A stretch of 64,000 nucleotides of DNA from Acidobacteriota bacterium (GTDB lineage: Bacteria > Acidobacteriota > Vicinamibacteria > Vicinamibacterales > SCN-69-37). The translations under genes were made by a program, and so were the position numbers. How positions within the stretch are numbered: position 1 is the stretch's first letter; each line of letters begins with the position of its first letter. Below, piece by piece: positions 61,117-64,000 of this stretch. The stretch covers positions 124,001 to 188,000 of the forward strand of contig CANIII010000004.1 of NCBI GenBank assembly GCA_947467605.1. Direction: 5' to 3'. The notes under the pieces are model-generated. The model was not told the DNA's origin. It did no database searches and saw only the letters and a list, made by a program, of their open reading frames with translations.

Positions 61117-64000
61117 GTGTTTTCAGACATCTTTATTCGCCGTCCGATTCTCGCGACGGTCTGCTCGCTCGTCATCATCCTCGCGGGCGCGATTTCGATT
61201 CCGACGCTGCCCATCGCGCGGTATCCCGATCTGGCGCCGCCGTCGGTCTCGGTGACGTCGTTCTTCACCGGCGCCAACGCTCAGTCGGTCGAGAGCGCCG
61301 TCACGACGCCGCTCGAACAGGTTATTAACGGCGTCGAGAACATGCTCTACATCACGTCGTCATCGACCAACAGCGGTCAGTCGACGATCACGGTGACGTT
61401 CGCCGTCGGCACGGATGCCGATCTGGCGGCGGTGAACGTGCAGAACCGTGTGAACCAGGCCCTCGGTCGCCTGCCCACAGACGTCCGCACGAATGGTGTC
61501 ACGGTCACGAAGAACACCGTTGGTTTTCTCGGTGCGCTCGGCTTCTACTCGGATGAGAACCGCTACGACTCGCTGTTCATCAGCAACTACGTCGATCGGT
61601 ACATCCGCGACGCGCTGAAGCGCGTGCCCGGTGTCGGCGGCGTCGTGATCTTCGGCGAACGCAAGTACGCCATGCGCCTCTGGCTCGACCCGGTGAAGAT
61701 GGCCGGCGTCTCGCTCACGGCGGGTGATGTGACCAGCGCGCTGCGTGAGCAGAACGTGCAGGTGGCCGCCGGCAGCATCGGCGACTCCCCGGCGTCACCC
61801 GACCAACTGTTTCAGCTGAGCGTGCGCGCGGCCGGACGACTGAACGACGTCGCGCAGTTCGAAGACATCGTCGTCAAGTCGGGCAAGAACGGCGCGCTGG
61901 TTCGCGTGAAGGACGTCGGCCGTGTGGAACTCGGCGCCGAGAACTACTCGTCGCGTTTGCGGTTCGGCGGTTTCGAAGCGTCGGGCGTCGGCGTGCAGTT
62001 GCTGCCGACCGCCAACGCGATTCAGGTGTTCCAGGGCGTCAAGGACGAGATGGCGAAGCTCGAGAAGAGCTTCCCGCCCGGCCTGCACTGGCAGCTCGCA
62101 TTCGACAACGTCACCGTCGTGCGCGAGTCGATCGTGGAAGTGCTGTGGACGCTCCTCGAAGCGATCGGTCTGGTCGTGCTCGTGATGTTCCTGTTCCTGC
62201 AGAACTGGCGCAGCACGATCATTCCGGCGATCACGATCCCGGTCTCGCTCATCGGCACGTTCGCATTCGTCAAACTGTTCGGCTTCTCGATCAACACCCT
62301 CACACTCTTCGGCATTGTGCTCGCCACGGGCATCGTCGTTGACGATGCGATCGTCGTGATTGAGAACATCGAACGTCACATGCGCGAGGAGGGGAAGAAC
62401 GCGGCGCATGCGGCGATCGACGCCATGCGCGAAGTGTTCTCGGCGGTGGTCGTCATCGGTATCGTGTTGGTCGCCGTGTTTGTGCCGGTGGCCTTCTTCC
62501 CTGGCACCACCGGTCGCCTCTATCAGCAGTTTTCGCTGACGATCGCGTTCTCGGTCGTGTTGTCGGTGTTCAACGCCGTCACGTTCACGCCGGCCCTGTC
62601 GGCGGTGTTGCTCGATCATGAGCCGCACACGCCCGGCGGGTTGTTCGCGATTATCAACCGCGTCATCGAGGCCGGCACCAATTTCTACGTGACGGTGGTG
62701 CGCTGGTCGCTCCGCTGGCGCGCGGTGATGCTGCTGTTGTTCGCGGGCGCCATGTTTGGCACGTGGATGGTCTACAAGGCCGTGCCGCCGGCGTTCGTGC
62801 CGGAAGAAGACGAAGGCTACTTCATCGCGATCGTGCAGGCGCCCGGCGGGGCCTCGCTCGAATACACGACGAACATCATGAAGAAGGCCGAGACGATCAT
62901 CAAAGCACAGCCGGAAGTGGCCGCGATGTTTGCGGTGTCGGGTTTCAGCTTCAGTGGATCGGCGCCCAATCAGGGCCTGATGTTCGTGCGACTGAAGGGT
63001 TTTGAAGAGCGCAGGCTTAAGTCGCAGTCGTTGCAGGCCGTGCTCGGTCAACTGTTTCCGCAGTTGATGGGCATCTCCGGCGCGTTTGTCATCCCCGTCG
63101 CACCGCCGTCGATTCAGGGTTTGTCGACGTTCGGCGGCTTCCAGTTCGAAGTGCTCGATCAGTCGGGCGGCGAGATCTCCGTGCTGGCGAATGCTACGCG
63201 GCAGCTCGTTGGTGCCGGCAATCGGTCGGGCGTGGTGACGCGACTCAACTCGACGTTCACGGCCGACGACCCGCAGTTGGTCGTCGACATCGATCGCGAT
63301 CGCGCGCGCAGCCTTGGTCTGCCGATGGGGCAGGTCACCGACGCGATGTCGGCGTTCCTCGGCTCGCAGTACGTGAACGACTTCGACTTCGGCAACCGCG
63401 CGTATCGCGTGTATGTGCAGGCGGATCAGCAATTCCGCGCACAGCCGCAGAACTTGAAGCAGTTCTATGCACGATCGCAGAGTGGGCAGATGGTGCCGCT
63501 CGACGCGGTGGTCCGCATGCGCGAGACCACCGCGCCGGCCGTCATCAGCCACTTCAATCTGTATCGTTCTGCAGAAATCACCGGGTCATCGGCACCGGGC
63601 GTGAGCTCCGGCCAGGGCCTGGTGGCGATGCAGGAACTGGCCAGGAAGAACTTGCCGGGCGGGTTCGACTTCTCCTGGGCGGGTCAGTCGCTCGAGGAGA
63701 TCAAGGCCGGATCGCAGGCCGTGTACATCTTCGCGCTCAGCATCCTGCTCGTGTATCTCGTGCTCGCGGCGCAGTATGAGAGCTGGGTGTTGCCGTTGAT
63801 CATTCTGCTCGGCGTGCCGCTTGCGGTCGCCGGTGCGCTGACGGCGCAGATGCTGCGCGGTTATGCGAACGACATCTTCTGTCAGGTGGGTCTGGTCATG
63901 CTCATTGGTCTGGCGGCGAAGAACTCGATCCTGATTGTGGAGTTCGCCGAGCAACTCCGTGAGCAAGGCCACTCCATCATCGACGCCGCGGTGGGCGCGG
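61117..64000 (+). CDS. RND multidrug efflux pump, HAE1/AcrB family (3' end outside window)
   Basis: 961 codons are visible with no stop, of an expected 1030-1060. The N-terminus [24 protein letters not shown] is the classic first helix. The proton-relay residues are all present: the Asp pair 409-410 in [12 protein letters not shown] (AcrB D407/D408) and K935 in [12 protein letters not shown] (AcrB K940). It should use the proton gradient to expel drugs, detergents or metabolites through the adaptor just upstream and a TolC-type channel. GTG 61117 is set by AGGAGG. Truncation is due only to the window edge. Confidence 0.95.
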   Translation, partial: MFSDIFIRRPILATVCSLVIILAGAISIPTLPIARYPDLAPPSVSVTSFFTGANAQSVESAVTTPLEQVINGVENMLYITSSSTNSGQSTITVTFAVGTDADLAAVNVQNRVNQALGRLPTDVRTNGVTVTKNTVGFLGALGFYSDENRYDSLFISNYVDRYIRDALKRVPGVGGVVIFGERKYAMRLWLDPVKMAGVSLTAGDVTSALREQNVQVAAGSIGDSPASPDQLFQLSVRAAGRLNDVAQFEDIVVKSGKNGALVRVKDVGRVELGAENYSSRLRFGGFEASGVGVQLLPTANAIQVFQGVKDEMAKLEKSFPPGLHWQLAFDNVTVVRESIVEVLWTLLEAIGLVVLVMFLFLQNWRSTIIPAITIPVSLIGTFAFVKLFGFSINTLTLFGIVLATGIVVDDAIVVIENIERHMREEGKNAAHAAIDAMREVFSAVVVIGIVLVAVFVPVAFFPGTTGRLYQQFSLTIAFSVVLSVFNAVTFTPALSAVLLDHEPHTPGGLFAIINRVIEAGTNFYVTVVRWSLRWRAVMLLLFAGAMFGTWMVYKAVPPAFVPEEDEGYFIAIVQAPGGASLEYTTNIMKKAETIIKAQPEVAAMFAVSGFSFSGSAPNQGLMFVRLKGFEERRLKSQSLQAVLGQLFPQLMGISGAFVIPVAPPSIQGLSTFGGFQFEVLDQSGGEISVLANATRQLVGAGNRSGVVTRLNSTFTADDPQLVVDIDRDRARSLGLPMGQVTDAMSAFLGSQYVNDFDFGNRAYRVYVQADQQFRAQPQNLKQFYARSQSGQMVPLDAVVRMRETTAPAVISHFNLYRSAEITGSSAPGVSSGQGLVAMQELARKNLPGGFDFSWAGQSLEEIKAGSQAVYIFALSILLVYLVLAAQYESWVLPLIILLGVPLAVAGALTAQMLRGYANDIFCQVGLVMLIGLAAKNSILIVEFAEQLREQGHSIIDAAVGA

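Noticed and set aside
61795-63552. A 585-codon minus-strand open frame opposite the RND pump
   Set aside because: Composition is His/Arg/Glu/Asp shadow-like, and the plus strand encodes a clear AcrB-family protein with its proton-relay residues intact.

Overview
This 64 kb window is high-GC, densely coded Gram-negative chromosomal DNA that looks like Acidobacteriota, probably class Vicinamibacteria. The lineage is inferred from gene content: a PadR regulator next to an ADOP-type FtsX/MacB permease, a tandem pair of DUF5117/DUF5118 zinc metalloproteases, many exported proteins with RGG-like low-complexity tracts, TonB-type and MtrB-type outer-membrane barrels, and two REP-associated tyrosine transposases (RAYTs). 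There is no rRNA, CRISPR array or prophage. One tRNA, Pro(UGG), is present. No stretch over 300 bases lacks a gene. The first and last genes are cut by the window edges.

Layout. 1-7262: a truncated CehA/McbA-like exported protein converges on a five-gene minus-strand operon (periplasmic beta-carbonic anhydrase, small exported protein, HlyD-type adaptor, two MacB-like permeases; no ATPase seen). 7341-8049: a Phd/VapC-type toxin-antitoxin pair. 8058-12656: a diheme cytochrome c peroxidase diverges from a decaheme cytochrome / MtrB-PioB barrel pair, a likely trans-outer-membrane electron conduit. 12736-21482: tRNA-Pro, a sugar nucleotidyltransferase, glycogen phosphorylase, a TonB-receptor-like barrel, an interleaved inverted-repeat cluster and an S9 peptidase. 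21642-25699: a hybrid histidine kinase coupled to a response regulator, a small zinc-ribbon membrane protein, and RdgB. 25723-37143: a membrane/coiled-coil protein, a minus-strand hydroquinone-type aromatic operon (ring-cleaving dioxygenase, esterase, maleylacetate reductase), RAYT-1 between two identical palindromes, then a MoxR-DUF58-VWA-VWA operon. 37167-41921: a D-lactate/glycolate-type FAD oxidase, an RHH-MNT/HEPN toxin-antitoxin pair, a Tat-exported S51 peptidase and a DAACS symporter. 41971-47826: two tandem metalloproteases, one with its catalytic glutamate replaced by glycine, and RAYT-2 between its own REP elements. 47926-54000: RNase PH, a GerMN protein, an N-acetylmuramoyl-alanine amidase, an SDR, a DUF3052 protein and a GH127 glycosidase. 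54024-64000: PadR-ADOP, a secreted trypsin-like protease, an AraC regulator, a small barrel protein, and an RND adaptor with the first 961 codons of its HAE1 pump.

The most interesting signals are: (a) two independent RAYT/REP systems with solo elements elsewhere in the window; (b) the active/inactive metalloprotease pair, whose leading gene has its Shine-Dalgarno inside a UCCG-tetraloop hairpin; (c) TATCCT-N10-ATG leaderless promoter candidates at three transcription units, two sharing an identical 14-mer; (d) a 38-bp near-perfect palindrome one base upstream of padR; and (e) the MtrAB-like conduit.
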